Shown: positions 44,034 through 54,159 of the stretch, piece after piece
How positions within the stretch are numbered: position 1 is the first letter of the stretch
Layout of the letters: each line of letters opens with the position of its first letter
Assembly (NCBI RefSeq): GCF_002896555.1
Contig: NZ_MNLH01000007.1
Location: forward strand, 1 to 58,393
DNA from: Gardnerella coleohominis
GTDB lineage: Bacteria > Actinomycetota > Actinomycetes > Actinomycetales > Bifidobacteriaceae
Length of the DNA: 58,393 nt
Direction: 5' to 3'
Position numbers and translations under genes: made by a program
The notes under the pieces: generated by a model
Told to the model about the DNA's origin: nothing
The model's database searches: none
The model's input: the letters and a program-made list of their open reading frames with translations, nothing else

Positions 44034-45770
44034 ATGAAAAAAACAAATGCAGGTAAACTGACTGTATTTGCAGCAGCTGCTCTTTCATTAGCAATGCTGC
44101 TCGGCGCATGTGGCGGAAAGAATACTTCCGCAGGTGACGTCTCTAAGGCTGAACCAGCTGCAGGTGTTGAATCTACCTACACTGGTACTTTACCAATGCC
44201 AGAGATTGACAAGCGCTACGATAATCCACAGCCACGTGAAAACATTAAAGATGGCGGCACTTACACGTTTGCACTCTCTAACATCGGTCCAAACTGGAAC
44301 TACGCTTCCAACGATGGTAACACTGCTTACATGAATACTTTGTGGGGATTCTACCAGCCATCACTTTCTTATTACGACACTGTTAAGGGTGAAAAGGTTA
44401 AGTATAACCCTGATTACATCACTTCTGTTAAGAAGGTAAGCGACAAGCCTCTCGTAGTTCAGTACGATTTGAATCCAAAGGCTAAGTGGAATGATGGCAC
44501 TGACATCGATTACACTGCTTTCAAGGCTACATGGCAGGCTATGAACGGAAAGAACGAAGCATATTCTGTTCCAAGCACCGAAGGCTACGATTGCATTAAG
44601 AGCGTTGAAAAGGGTTCCAGCCCTAAGCAAGTTATTGTGACTTATGAGAAGCCATGCGCAACTTGGGAATTGCTCTTTGCTCCACTGGTTCATCCAAAGG
44701 CTACTGATCCTAAGACATTCAACCAGGGTTGGGTTGACAATCCTCACAATGAATGGGGTGCAGGTCCATTCATGGTTAAGTCTGTAACTCAAGATCAGGT
44801 TGTTTTCGTGCGTAATCCAAAGTGGTGGGGCAAGAAGGCAAAGCTTGATAAGGTTGTTGTAAAGCGCATGGAAGATGTTGCTGCTTTGAACGCATTCAAG
44901 AATGGTGAGATTGATTCTCTCGATTCTGTCGGTTCAAGCGATAACATCATCGCTGTTCGCAAGGTAGAAAATGCCCAGCTTCGCTACGGTTACAGCACCA
45001 AGATTCGCGTTTTGAACTTCAACTCTAAGGTTGGAGCACTTAAGGATAAGGCTGTACGTAAGGCTGTTGTTCAGGCCTTCGACGTTAATAGCTACAACAA
45101 GATTCAGTTCTTGGGTATGAACTGGAAGAGCGAACAGCCAGGTTCTGAGCTTGTTTCCATGTTCCAGGCTGGTTACAAGAACAATCTCCCAGCTGAATCT
45201 AAGTACAACGTTGCTAACGCAAAGAAGACTCTTGAAGCTGCTGGCTACAAGATGGGCAAGGGTGGCTACTACGAGAAGGACGGAAAGACTCTTCAGATTT
45301 CCTTCACCTTCTTCGGCGATGACTCTACTCAGGCTTCTCTTGCTAAGGCATTCCAGTCCATGATGAAGGAAGCTGGCATCAAGTGCGAAACCGTTAACAA
45401 GCCTGCCGCTAAGTTTGCAAAGACTGTAACTAACCACGACTTCCAGGTGCTTCCAATGGCATGGGTTTCCCCATCTCCATTAAGCTTCTTGGCCGCTGGT
45501 TCCCAGCTTTACAACTCCACTTCTGATTCCAACTTCGCTGGTACTGGTAACAAGGAAATCGATGCAGTCTTCGCTAAGGTTGGTAAGACCTACGATTACA
45601 ACGAGCAGATTTCTTTGTCCAACAAGGCTGAGGCTATGGCCTTCGCTGAATACGGCACCATCCCAGTTTCCGCTCCTCCAACCTACCAGGCTTACAAGAA
45701 GGGCTTTGCTAACGCCGGTCCTTCTGGTTATGCTAGCGTTCTTGTTGAGGACATGGGTTGGCAGAAGTAA
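44034..45770 (+). CDS. oppA: Oligopeptide-binding lipoprotein, OppA type
   Basis: Extracytoplasmic family 5 substrate-binding lipoprotein that delivers peptides to the OppBC/DF importer. Start at ATG 44034, preceded by agagga; an ATG at 44022 has less support. The signal peptide KLTVFAAAALSLAMLLGACG ends in the lipobox LGAC, so the mature protein is lipidated at that Cys. 578 residues. DLNPKAKWNDGTDIDYTAFK is the conserved SBP_bac_5 block. Codon use is enriched in C-ending codons compared with neighbours, as expected for high expression. A clear terminator follows. Confidence 0.93.
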   Translation: MKKTNAGKLTVFAAAALSLAMLLGACGGKNTSAGDVSKAEPAAGVESTYTGTLPMPEIDKRYDNPQPRENIKDGGTYTFALSNIGPNWNYASNDGNTAYMNTLWGFYQPSLSYYDTVKGEKVKYNPDYITSVKKVSDKPLVVQYDLNPKAKWNDGTDIDYTAFKATWQAMNGKNEAYSVPSTEGYDCIKSVEKGSSPKQVIVTYEKPCATWELLFAPLVHPKATDPKTFNQGWVDNPHNEWGAGPFMVKSVTQDQVVFVRNPKWWGKKAKLDKVVVKRMEDVAALNAFKNGEIDSLDSVGSSDNIIAVRKVENAQLRYGYSTKIRVLNFNSKVGALKDKAVRKAVVQAFDVNSYNKIQFLGMNWKSEQPGSELVSMFQAGYKNNLPAESKYNVANAKKTLEAAGYKMGKGGYYEKDGKTLQISFTFFGDDSTQASLAKAFQSMMKEAGIKCETVNKPAAKFAKTVTNHDFQVLPMAWVSPSPLSFLAAGSQLYNSTSDSNFAGTGNKEIDAVFAKVGKTYDYNEQISLSNKAEAMAFAEYGTIPVSAPPTYQAYKKGFANAGPSGYASVLVEDMGWQK

Positions 45771-45825
45771 GTAAATTTGTAGCAATAAATCGCACAGATT
45801 TACTAAGCTAGTTGCTTAACGATAG

Positions 45826-45870
45826 CATGTGGCGCGTGGTCTTATGGCTTCGTGCCACATGTTTTTGTCT
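45826..45870 (+). terminator. Terminator after oppA
   Basis: CATGTGGC and GCCACATG form an 8-bp stem over a 20-base loop, followed by tttttgtcttt. Confidence 0.88.
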
Positions 45871-45933
45871 TTATCCATATAATTATTAAATTTATTTTGT
45901 TTTTATTTGTGCGAATGAAGGAGAGAACAGCGC

Positions 45934-47748
45934 ATGTACGTAAACCCAACTAAACGCAAAGACGCGAGTAACGTGCGCTGGATATTGCAATATTGCAAGC
46001 CAGATATGTGGAAAGTTTGGCTTTCTATTTTCCTATTTATAATCAACGACACAATGGCAATGACAATGCCGTTGCTTTCAGGCTTTATAGTAGACAAAAT
46101 CATTATTGGCAAACAACATAATTTGCTGATTGGCACATGCATATTAATGGTGTCTATGATGATTGTGCGAGTTGGATCTAGGTATATTTACCAGCTTTTA
46201 ATGGAAAAGTTTGGGCAGAATACTGTATACCGACTTGTAAGCGACGAGTACGAAAAGCTTCATTCTCTCGATTTTACGTACTTTAATCACACGCGCACAG
46301 GCGACATTATGAGCCGCATGACTTCTGATACGGATGCAATTCGTCATGTGCTTAGTTGGGTATCGTATATGGCTTTAGATTGCGTAGTAATGTTCGTATT
46401 CGCATTAGTCATAATGGTATCAATCCAATGGCAGCTTGCATTAGCGCTTATGGCGATTACGCCATTTTTGTTCATACTGTCAAAAATTATGGGCAAAAAT
46501 GCTAGGCCGAAATTCCTTGCAATTCGTGAATCTTTCGCTCGTATGAATTCAATGGTTGAGGAAAATATTGAAGGGAATCGCGTTGTAAAAGCTTTTGTGC
46601 GTGAAGATTACGAAACTAAAAAATTTGACGAGTGCAACGAAGATTACTTTAATCGAAATATTACTCTTGCAAAAAACACTCAAAAATACATGCCATGGCT
46701 TGATGGAATGGGCTTTGTGCTTGAGCTTATAACAGTAGGCTTCGGCGGTTGGCTGGTTTTGAGCGGCAACATGACTTTAGGTACATTCGTCACTTTTAAT
46801 AGCTTCCTTTGGATGCTTCATATGCCTGTACGAATGGTGGGTTGGCTTATAAACGATTGGCAGCGTTTTAATGCAGGATGTGTGAATATTCGCAAGCTTC
46901 TTACGCAAGAATCGCATATTAATCTTCCGAAGAATGCAGAAGAAAGTATTAAAGTCAAAGGTGAGATTACCTTCGAAAATGTTGAGTTTGCGTTCCCTGA
47001 TGATCAGGACTCTTTGGTTTTGCAAGATATTAATTTAGATATTCCAGCAGGAAGTAAATTGGGTATTCTTGGTGAAACAGGCTCTGGAAAATCAACTCTT
47101 GTAAGTCTTATCGCAAGATTCTACGATCCTACGAGTGGACGCGTTTTAATTGACGGAAAAGACGTTCGCGAATGGCCTCTAGAAACTGTTCGCAACCAAG
47201 TTAGCATAGTTGCACAGGAAACATTCCTGTTTTCTGACACTATTGCAGGGAATATTAGTTTCGGCCTTCCTAAAGATAAAGAAAATCGCAAGGAATTAGA
47301 TAGCACTATTCGCAGAATGGCTAGAATTGCTGCGGCAGACGATTTCATTATGAATATGCCAGAAGGCTATGAAACGGTAGTAGGTGAGCGCGGAGTAGGT
47401 CTTTCGGGTGGGCAAAAGCAGCGTTTAAGTTTAGCTCGCGCATTGGCAAATAATCCTGCAATCTTGATTATGGACGATACAACTTCCGCTGTAGATATGG
47501 AAACAGAAGAGCATATTCAACAGGAGTTAAAAAAGCTTGATGGCACGCGCACAATAATCACAATTGCACACAGAATTTCATCCGTTAAAGATGCAGACAT
47601 GATTGTTGTATTAGATCACGGGAAAATCGTGGAACGTGGAACGCACGCTCAACTTGTTGCAGCGCACGGGCGTTATTGGGAGATTTACCGAAAGCAGCTT
47701 GGCTTGCAAACGGGTATTTCTGCAGGATTTGAAACGAAGGAGGAGTAG
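45934..47748 (+). CDS. ABC exporter subunit A (half with a degenerate ATP site)
   Basis: Half of a heterodimeric multidrug/lipid-type exporter: six helices then an ATPase, 604 residues. Walker A GETGSGKST (about 380-388), signature LSGGQ (490-494), Walker B ILIMDDTTSA. The catalytic Glu after Walker B is Asp (D515). The intact LSGGQ would complete the ATP site of the partner. A gaaggagag site precedes the ATG. It is followed three bases later by the partner gene. Confidence 0.93.
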   Translation: MYVNPTKRKDASNVRWILQYCKPDMWKVWLSIFLFIINDTMAMTMPLLSGFIVDKIIIGKQHNLLIGTCILMVSMMIVRVGSRYIYQLLMEKFGQNTVYRLVSDEYEKLHSLDFTYFNHTRTGDIMSRMTSDTDAIRHVLSWVSYMALDCVVMFVFALVIMVSIQWQLALALMAITPFLFILSKIMGKNARPKFLAIRESFARMNSMVEENIEGNRVVKAFVREDYETKKFDECNEDYFNRNITLAKNTQKYMPWLDGMGFVLELITVGFGGWLVLSGNMTLGTFVTFNSFLWMLHMPVRMVGWLINDWQRFNAGCVNIRKLLTQESHINLPKNAEESIKVKGEITFENVEFAFPDDQDSLVLQDINLDIPAGSKLGILGETGSGKSTLVSLIARFYDPTSGRVLIDGKDVREWPLETVRNQVSIVAQETFLFSDTIAGNISFGLPKDKENRKELDSTIRRMARIAAADDFIMNMPEGYETVVGERGVGLSGGQKQRLSLARALANNPAILIMDDTTSAVDMETEEHIQQELKKLDGTRTIITIAHRISSVKDADMIVVLDHGKIVERGTHAQLVAAHGRYWEIYRKQLGLQTGISAGFETKEE

Positions 47749-47751
47749 CAG

Positions 47752-49548
47752 ATGGCGCAACGTAATACTTACGATCAAGACGAAAGTCAAGAAGAACACG
47801 TTAACGTTCATGAACTGCTACGCGTCCGGGCATACATAAAGCCGTACATATGGCAATTAGTGCGCGTAGTGCTAGTCGTAATTAGTGGAAGCATAATTAT
47901 GACTGCAATGCCAATGATTACAAAAATTCTTATAGATGTAGTTTTGCCAAGTAAAAACGTCACATATCTTTACATGGTTATTGCTGTATTCGCATTACTT
48001 ATTGTGCTTTACGAACTAGGCTTAGCGTACAGGACGCTGGCAATAACGCGCCTAGGACAGCTGATTATTAAAGATATGCGCCGCGATATTTTCACTCACG
48101 TGCAGTCACTATCATTTGATTATTTTGATTCGCGTCCGCACGGGAAAATTTTAATTCGCATTGTGAACTACATTAATACGCTTTCTGACACGCTTTCTTC
48201 AGGTTTAATTAACGTATTTTCTGATGTTTTTGTGCTTATTATTACGTTAATCACAATGTTTGTTATAGATTGGCGAATGGCATTGTGGAGCTTAGTGTTA
48301 TTCCCAATATTTATAATCTGGACTCGCACTTTGCAAATTCTGCAAAAAAAGGCGTCTAAAAAATTATCAAATAAGCAAAGTAATTTGAACGCATATTTGC
48401 ACGAATCAATTGCAGGCGTAAAAACAACACAGACCTTTGCTCGTGAAGCGACGGCATATAATACTTTCCAAGAGCAGCAATCAGAAGTAAGAAGTGCTTG
48501 GATGCGAAACGTTAGAGTGCAGTTGCTTCTTTGGCCTGGAGCTTCAGTTATTGAAACTGCAGCAATAGCGCTTTTGTACTATGTTGGCATAACAAACGTT
48601 GGTGCAATGAATGTAAGCACTGGTACGCTTATCGCATTTATATGGTATTCGACTACATTCTGGGATCCAGTAGTAAATATTGGTAATTTCTACACGCAAC
48701 TTGTAACATGTTCAGTTTATTTGGAGCGAATTTTTGAAACGCTAGGAATTAAGCCGAATATTGTAGATAAGCCTGATGCTGAAGAATTGCCGCAAATTAA
48801 AGGCAAAGTAGATGTAAATGACGTAGTATTCCGCTACGAAGATGATGGAAAGCCAATATTAAATTTGGTTGATTTGCATGTTGAGCCTGGAACTACTGTA
48901 GCTCTTGTAGGTCCTACTGGTGCTGGAAAAACAACTCTTGTAAGTCTTCTTTCCAGATTCTACGACGTTTCTGAAGGTTCGATTACTATAGACGGTCACG
49001 ATGTGCGCTCTGTAACTTTGGCTTCGTTGCGCAAGCAAATGGGCGTCATGCTGCAAGATAGTTTTATTTTCAGTGGAACAGTCCGTGAAAACATTCGTTA
49101 TGGGAAACTTGATGCTACAGACGAAGAAATTGAAGCTGCGGCTCGAGTTGTGCACGCGCACGAGTTTATTGAAGGATTACCAAACGGATACGATACTGAA
49201 ATTGAGGAGCGAGGAGCTACTCTTTCTGCAGGCCAGCGTCAGCTTATATCTTTTGCGCGAGTATTACTTGCAGATCCGCGAATTCTTATTCTCGACGAGG
49301 CGACAAGCAATATTGATACTCGCACAGAAGAAGCACTGCAAGCAGGATTAGCTCAATTGCTTAAAAATCGCACTTCTTTCGTAATCGCTCACAGGCTGTC
49401 AACTATTGAAAACTCTAACTTAATTTGCGTAATCGATCATGGGCAAATTGTGGAACGTGGTACGCATAAGGAGCTTATGGCGGCGAAAGGATCTTACTAT
49501 CGTCTTGTGGAATCGCAATATGCAGCGATTCGTCAGTCTGTTGTGTGA
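47752..49548 (+). CDS. ABC exporter subunit B (half with the consensus ATP site)
   Basis: Partner half, 598 residues, same topology. Walker A GPTGAGKT (387-394), Walker B ILILDEATSN with catalytic E516, but the signature is LSAGQ (491-495) rather than LSGGQ. Its altered signature faces the D515 site of subunit A, and its intact Walker B faces subunit A's LSGGQ. The pair therefore has one consensus and one degenerate site, as known for TM287/288- and LmrCD-type exporters. Substrate unknown. Confidence 0.93.
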   Translation: MAQRNTYDQDESQEEHVNVHELLRVRAYIKPYIWQLVRVVLVVISGSIIMTAMPMITKILIDVVLPSKNVTYLYMVIAVFALLIVLYELGLAYRTLAITRLGQLIIKDMRRDIFTHVQSLSFDYFDSRPHGKILIRIVNYINTLSDTLSSGLINVFSDVFVLIITLITMFVIDWRMALWSLVLFPIFIIWTRTLQILQKKASKKLSNKQSNLNAYLHESIAGVKTTQTFAREATAYNTFQEQQSEVRSAWMRNVRVQLLLWPGASVIETAAIALLYYVGITNVGAMNVSTGTLIAFIWYSTTFWDPVVNIGNFYTQLVTCSVYLERIFETLGIKPNIVDKPDAEELPQIKGKVDVNDVVFRYEDDGKPILNLVDLHVEPGTTVALVGPTGAGKTTLVSLLSRFYDVSEGSITIDGHDVRSVTLASLRKQMGVMLQDSFIFSGTVRENIRYGKLDATDEEIEAAARVVHAHEFIEGLPNGYDTEIEERGATLSAGQRQLISFARVLLADPRILILDEATSNIDTRTEEALQAGLAQLLKNRTSFVIAHRLSTIENSNLICVIDHGQIVERGTHKELMAAKGSYYRLVESQYAAIRQSVV

Positions 49549-49669
49549 ATGCTACAGATGCTAAAGATGCTAAAAATGCTAAATAAGAAGTTTCGCGAGC
49601 ACTAATAAGTAGTTGATTTATTAAATAAGAAGTTTCTTTAGCGTGAAGTTTCGTGGGTAAACTAATAGT

Positions 49670-50650
49670 ATGAGTAAACATCATCGCGAACACAACTGGG
49701 CACCAGCGTTAACAGAACAATCTGCAATATGGGAAAATTTGCTTAAAGAAGGCCTAACAATTGCAGACGATCATACGCATATGCTTAGCGTTGTGGATTT
49801 TGCACATAATTTAAACAAAGAATTAGCAGAAAAAGGGCGCGATTTAATAGCAGAACCTACTGCAGACGACTTAGTTACTCAAGCAAAATCAGCAGGCGTT
49901 TCACACATGCTAGAAGTCGGATGTGAATATCCAGACTGGGAGCCGACGATTAAATTCGCTCAAGCGCATGAAAATTCAGTTCGTGCAGCAATCGCAATAC
50001 ACCCGAATGAAGCAGTACTACATGGGCATAAAGGCGCTCAAGGACCTGACGGACTTCCGATAGTTTATAAGCCGTATCACGATATTCCATTTGACGAAGC
50101 AATGCAACATTTGCGTTCGCTAGTAGTAGAGCATCCCAAAGAAGTAGTGGCAATAGGCGAAACCGGTTTAGACTACTTTCGTACAGGAGAGACTGCGAGA
50201 GAAGCACAAATAGAGGCTTTTCGAGATCATATTGCGCTCGCAAAAGAATTGAACTTGCCTTTGCAAATTCACGATCGTGACGCTCACGAAGACGTAGTAA
50301 AGGTTTTATTACAAGATGGCGCTCCTGAGCGAACAGTATTTCACAGCTATGCTGGTGGCGTAGATTTAGCAGAAATACTCAAAGAGCATGGATGGTATGC
50401 AAGTTTTTCTGGAACGATAAGCTACAAAGGCAATGAAGATTTGCGTAAATCAGCTCTTATAATCGGAAAATCGCATATAACTGTTGAAACCGATGCGCCT
50501 TATTTAACGCCAATGCCTTATCGCGGACGGCCAAACGCACCTTATATGGTTCCTTATACGCTGGAAGTTCTTGCTGAAGTTTTAAATATGCAGTTAGCGG
50601 ATGCGGCGAAAATCACTCGCGAAAACACTAAAAAAGTCTACGGATTCTAG
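49670..50650 (+). CDS. TatD-family metal-dependent hydrolase (DNase)
   Basis: TIM-barrel metallohydrolase; TatD members are DNases acting in DNA repair or turnover. Metal motif ADDHTHML at residues ~32-39 (the usual HxH), then GETGLDYFRTGE, LPLQIHDRDAH, VFHSYAGG and VETDAPYLTPMPYRGR, which give the remaining family blocks. 326 residues, with an extra ~25 at the N-terminus. Actinobacteria often place tatD just after metG; here it is about 13 kb away. Confidence 0.93.
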   Translation: MSKHHREHNWAPALTEQSAIWENLLKEGLTIADDHTHMLSVVDFAHNLNKELAEKGRDLIAEPTADDLVTQAKSAGVSHMLEVGCEYPDWEPTIKFAQAHENSVRAAIAIHPNEAVLHGHKGAQGPDGLPIVYKPYHDIPFDEAMQHLRSLVVEHPKEVVAIGETGLDYFRTGETAREAQIEAFRDHIALAKELNLPLQIHDRDAHEDVVKVLLQDGAPERTVFHSYAGGVDLAEILKEHGWYASFSGTISYKGNEDLRKSALIIGKSHITVETDAPYLTPMPYRGRPNAPYMVPYTLEVLAEVLNMQLADAAKITRENTKKVYGF

Positions 50651-50656
50651 AAGTAC

Positions 50657-50684
50657 AAAACCCTTGTTTTTCAAGGTTTTTTCG
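50657..50684 (+). terminator. Terminator after the tatD-family gene
   Basis: AAAACCCTTG / CAAGGTTTT stem over a T-rich loop, followed by tttt. Confidence 0.75.
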
Positions 50685-50816
50685 GGATCTTTTGCGCTAT
50701 ATATCTATTGTTGTATACAATATCCAAGTACGAGTTAAATAATGCTGTATGTTAAATAAGGCCGTATGTAACTCCCCTAAGTGATGGGATAGGTCTTAGC
50801 TATGGAGGAATCTGGC

Positions 50817-53330
50817 ATGACTAAGTCACGCATTAGTGTACCAACGAAAGAAGGTACAAAGGATCCTCGCAATGGTGCGAAAGATTCTGGTAAAGTCTCA
50901 AAATCTGCTATTTTGCGCGCAGCGTCATTTACTAAAGCGCCGAAAGTTTCACAGAAAACGACCACTCGTGAAGAACGCGAAGTAATCGCTAAGCAACAAG
51001 CGCAAGAAGTAAAAGAAGCTGAAAAGCTTGCTGACAGTGCAGTACGCGGTCCTATCGGGCGTTTGTGGGCTAAAATCCAGACTAGCTCCGATAAATTTAC
51101 TTTCGGCATGGCGATTGTTGCGCTTGGCGTTGTTTATGGAGATATTGGTACTTCTCCTTTGTATACAGCTCAAACATTTTTAGCTGGGCAAGGCGGATTG
51201 CAGAATATTAATCGTGAAGCAATTTTTGGAATGCTTTCATTGGTTTTCTGGTCTATTACTTTAATTACGACTGTTAAATACGTTTTCGTAGCAATGCGTA
51301 CAGATAACAAGGGTGAAGGTGGTATTTTTGCCCTTTATTCTTTAATTCGCAAACGTGGAGCATGGCTTGCTATACCTGCAATGCTTGGCGGTGCAGCGTT
51401 TTTGGCGGATTCTGTACTAACTCCTGCAGTTTCAATATCTTCTGCAGTTGAAGGTTTGCGTACAATTGACGCTTTTAAGCCAATTTTTATGGAGAATACT
51501 AATTTATCTTTGATGATTACTGTTGTTATCATCGTTGTTTTATTCTCTGTTCAACAGCGCGGCACTGAGAGAATCGGCAAAGTATTTGGCATTGTTGTCA
51601 TGATTTGGTTTGCGTTCCTTGCGCTTGTCGGAATTATGAATATAGGTACAGATTTCACTATTTTTGAAGCTCTTAATCCTGTATATGGCATTAAATTCCT
51701 GTTTAGTACACATAACTTTGCTGGACTTGCTGTTATGGGTACAATCTTCCTTTCAACTACCGGTGCTGAAGCGTTGTATTCAGATATGGGTCATGTTGGT
51801 AGAGGAAATGTTTATGTAACTTGGCCATTCATTAAAGTTGCGCTTATTCTTAATTACTTTGGTCAGGGTTCATGGATGCTAAGGCATCAAAACGATAAAG
51901 CTTTATGGTCGACTGAAGGTTTAAATCCATTCTTCCAAATGCTTAGTCCAAATCTGCGATATGTAGCAGTTGTTCTTTCTGTTACAGCCGGTATTATCGC
52001 TTCTCAGGCTTTGATTACTGGTGCTTTCACTATGGTTTCTGAAGCAACGAGCTTGAATTGGATGCCTCATCTTCAGGTTCGTTATCCTGCGCGTACTCGC
52101 GGACAGTTGTATATTCCAGTTGTAAACGTTGTTTTATGTGTTGCGACATTAACGGTTTTGGCTGTGTTCCGTGATTCTGAGCATATTTCTGGCGCGTATG
52201 GTTTAGCTTTGACTGTGACGATGATTGCTACGACTACGCTTCTTGCTGTGCGAATGTGGTATCAGAAGAAACGCTTTGGTGCTTTTGTATTCTCGGTTGT
52301 GTTCCTTGTCATAGAATTTATGTTCTTCGTGGCTTCTCTGGCAAAGTTTATGCATGGTGGTTGGTTCACTGTGCTTCTTGGCGCTTCGATTTTGATCATT
52401 ATGGTCACTTGGAAAGATGGCACTAAGATTGAGCGTTCCCAGCGTTTGCATATGAAGCCTAAGGATTTCTTGCCGGTATTAGACAAATTACACAGCGATT
52501 TTCGTATTCCGTATTTTGCGGATAATATCGTGTATTTGACGTCTGATCGCGAAATGAAGCGTTTGGATACTGGTATTTTCTTCTCGATTTTTGCTGATCA
52601 TCCTAAACGTGCTCGCGCGTGGTGGGCTGTTTCTGTTGAAACGGATGATGCTCCTTTTACTCGCGAATATTGTGTGGAGAATTTTGGCACTGATTATTTG
52701 TTCCGCGTGAAAATTAAGTTAGGTTTTAAGGTTTCTCCTTCTATTCCTGCTTATTTGCATCAAATTATGCATGATCTTTCGCATACTGGCGAATTGCCGC
52801 AGCAGAAGTCTGTTTATCCGAAGGTTGATGCGGATCCGGATATTGGTCCAATTCGTTACGTGCTTTTGCACAAAGCTTTAATGCCTGAGTCAAATGTTTC
52901 TGTGCGCGGTGCTTTGTCGTTGAATATGAAGTACGCGATTCGACATATTGCTGGTACTCCTGTTAAATGGTTTGGTTTAGCTCCTTATAATCCTATTGTT
53001 GAAGTTCAGCCATTGTTCGTTTCTACTCGTAGGCCTCCGCGTTTGAAGCGTGAGGATTGTGCGCAACGAGCAGTGCAATCTTTGCAAGGAGCTTCTGCTG
53101 TTGAAACAGATATTCCTGTGAAAGATAGTAGGCCTGCTGACGCTGAGCAGACTGCCGTTATGAATGCGCGAGATATTGCAGCAGCTAAGGTGATGTTTGC
53201 TGATGAAAAGTTGGCGAATACTGGGAATATTGATCCAGTTTTGCTAAAAGATGCTATTAAGGCTGAAAAAGATGCGGCTAAAATTAAGGAAGATGCTGCT
53301 AAGGCTAAGGAAGATTCTTCTAAAAAATAA
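50817..53330 (+). CDS. kup: Kup-type potassium transporter with long charged termini
   Basis: Low-affinity K+/H+ symporter. Start at ATG 50817, with GGAGGA seven bases upstream; an ATG at 50802 lies before that site. After a ~95-residue Lys/Arg/Ser-rich tail, the first helix region ALGVVYGDIGTSPLYTAQTF is the diagnostic Kup block, followed by FGMLSLVFWSITLITTVKY and about 12 helices. The C-terminal cytosolic domain ends in Lys/Asp/Ala repeats (KIKEDAAKAKEDSSKK). 837 residues against 622 in E. coli; the extra length is at both ends. I see no recognisable K+ or c-di-AMP riboswitch upstream. Confidence 0.94.
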   Translation: MTKSRISVPTKEGTKDPRNGAKDSGKVSKSAILRAASFTKAPKVSQKTTTREEREVIAKQQAQEVKEAEKLADSAVRGPIGRLWAKIQTSSDKFTFGMAIVALGVVYGDIGTSPLYTAQTFLAGQGGLQNINREAIFGMLSLVFWSITLITTVKYVFVAMRTDNKGEGGIFALYSLIRKRGAWLAIPAMLGGAAFLADSVLTPAVSISSAVEGLRTIDAFKPIFMENTNLSLMITVVIIVVLFSVQQRGTERIGKVFGIVVMIWFAFLALVGIMNIGTDFTIFEALNPVYGIKFLFSTHNFAGLAVMGTIFLSTTGAEALYSDMGHVGRGNVYVTWPFIKVALILNYFGQGSWMLRHQNDKALWSTEGLNPFFQMLSPNLRYVAVVLSVTAGIIASQALITGAFTMVSEATSLNWMPHLQVRYPARTRGQLYIPVVNVVLCVATLTVLAVFRDSEHISGAYGLALTVTMIATTTLLAVRMWYQKKRFGAFVFSVVFLVIEFMFFVASLAKFMHGGWFTVLLGASILIIMVTWKDGTKIERSQRLHMKPKDFLPVLDKLHSDFRIPYFADNIVYLTSDREMKRLDTGIFFSIFADHPKRARAWWAVSVETDDAPFTREYCVENFGTDYLFRVKIKLGFKVSPSIPAYLHQIMHDLSHTGELPQQKSVYPKVDADPDIGPIRYVLLHKALMPESNVSVRGALSLNMKYAIRHIAGTPVKWFGLAPYNPIVEVQPLFVSTRRPPRLKREDCAQRAVQSLQGASAVETDIPVKDSRPADAEQTAVMNARDIAAAKVMFADEKLANTGNIDPVLLKDAIKAEKDAAKIKEDAAKAKEDSSKK

Positions 53331-53358
53331 TGAAGAGTTTTAAGGAAGAGTTTTAAAA

Positions 53359-54159
53359 ATGGAAAATGGCGCAGAAAATCTAGCTAAATGCAATTCGGAG
53401 AAATTGGCTAATTTACCTGATTTCAGTGAAGTAGAAAAATTGCATTTGATTACTGCGCCTTCTTCTTCCGCTTATGATCTTATTCATGGCCATTGCGCGA
53501 TAATCGCAACTATATCTTGGCAAATCGCGCATCATTGCAATATGTTGCTTGACTCTAAGAGTGTTAATAGCGAGTTAGCTAATCGTGCGGAGTTTGCTCA
53601 AGCTTGTCTTAAAAAGCTTATTGGGGACAAGTATTGTGACTTACCTCCAATTAAAGGTGGATTTGCTCCTGATTCTTATATTGATGAATATGCTGCTTTT
53701 ATTGGTGGATTGATACACGATATAGGCACGTATTTTGTGCTTGCTAAAGATGGCAGCGAAAACGATGGCAGCGAATTGCGATTTGATGGCCCTAATTACA
53801 TTTTGCATGGTTTGCGCGGTTATAAATATTTAATTGATAATGGCTTTAGTGAAGATATTGCTCAATTTGCTCGTAATCATACTGGTGTTGGGTTGACACG
53901 TGAGCAAGTTATTGCGCAAAATTTGCCGCTTCCTGCTGGTGATTATATTCCGCAAACTGTTGAGCAAGAAATTGTTATGGTTGCGGATAAATATAACAGT
54001 AAATCAATTCCTCCTCGTTTTTTGAGTGCGGATGCGTATCGTCGCAAAGCTGCGCGATTTGGCGAAAGCAATTCTATGCGCTGGATGCAGCTAGTTGAGA
54101 AGTATGGAAACATTGATGTTTTTGGATTTGCTGAGTTGTTTGGACTTGAGGCTGATTGA
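53359..54159 (+). CDS. HD-domain protein
   Basis: Probable metal-dependent phosphohydrolase of unknown substrate. The HD pattern is H...HD...H...D: HGHCAIIATISWQIAHHCN, FIGGLIHDIGTYF (HDIG-like), then ARNHTGVG and VMVADKYNS. 266 residues with no signal peptide or membrane helix and no partner domain. It starts 29 bases after kup, so it may share its transcript. rRNA follows. Confidence 0.8.
   Translation: MENGAENLAKCNSEKLANLPDFSEVEKLHLITAPSSSAYDLIHGHCAIIATISWQIAHHCNMLLDSKSVNSELANRAEFAQACLKKLIGDKYCDLPPIKGGFAPDSYIDEYAAFIGGLIHDIGTYFVLAKDGSENDGSELRFDGPNYILHGLRGYKYLIDNGFSEDIAQFARNHTGVGLTREQVIAQNLPLPAGDYIPQTVEQEIVMVADKYNSKSIPPRFLSADAYRRKAARFGESNSMRWMQLVEKYGNIDVFGFAELFGLEAD

Noticed and set aside
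50690..50816. Riboswitch upstream of kup
   Set aside because: No recognisable c-di-AMP or other riboswitch consensus and no terminator-like expression platform.
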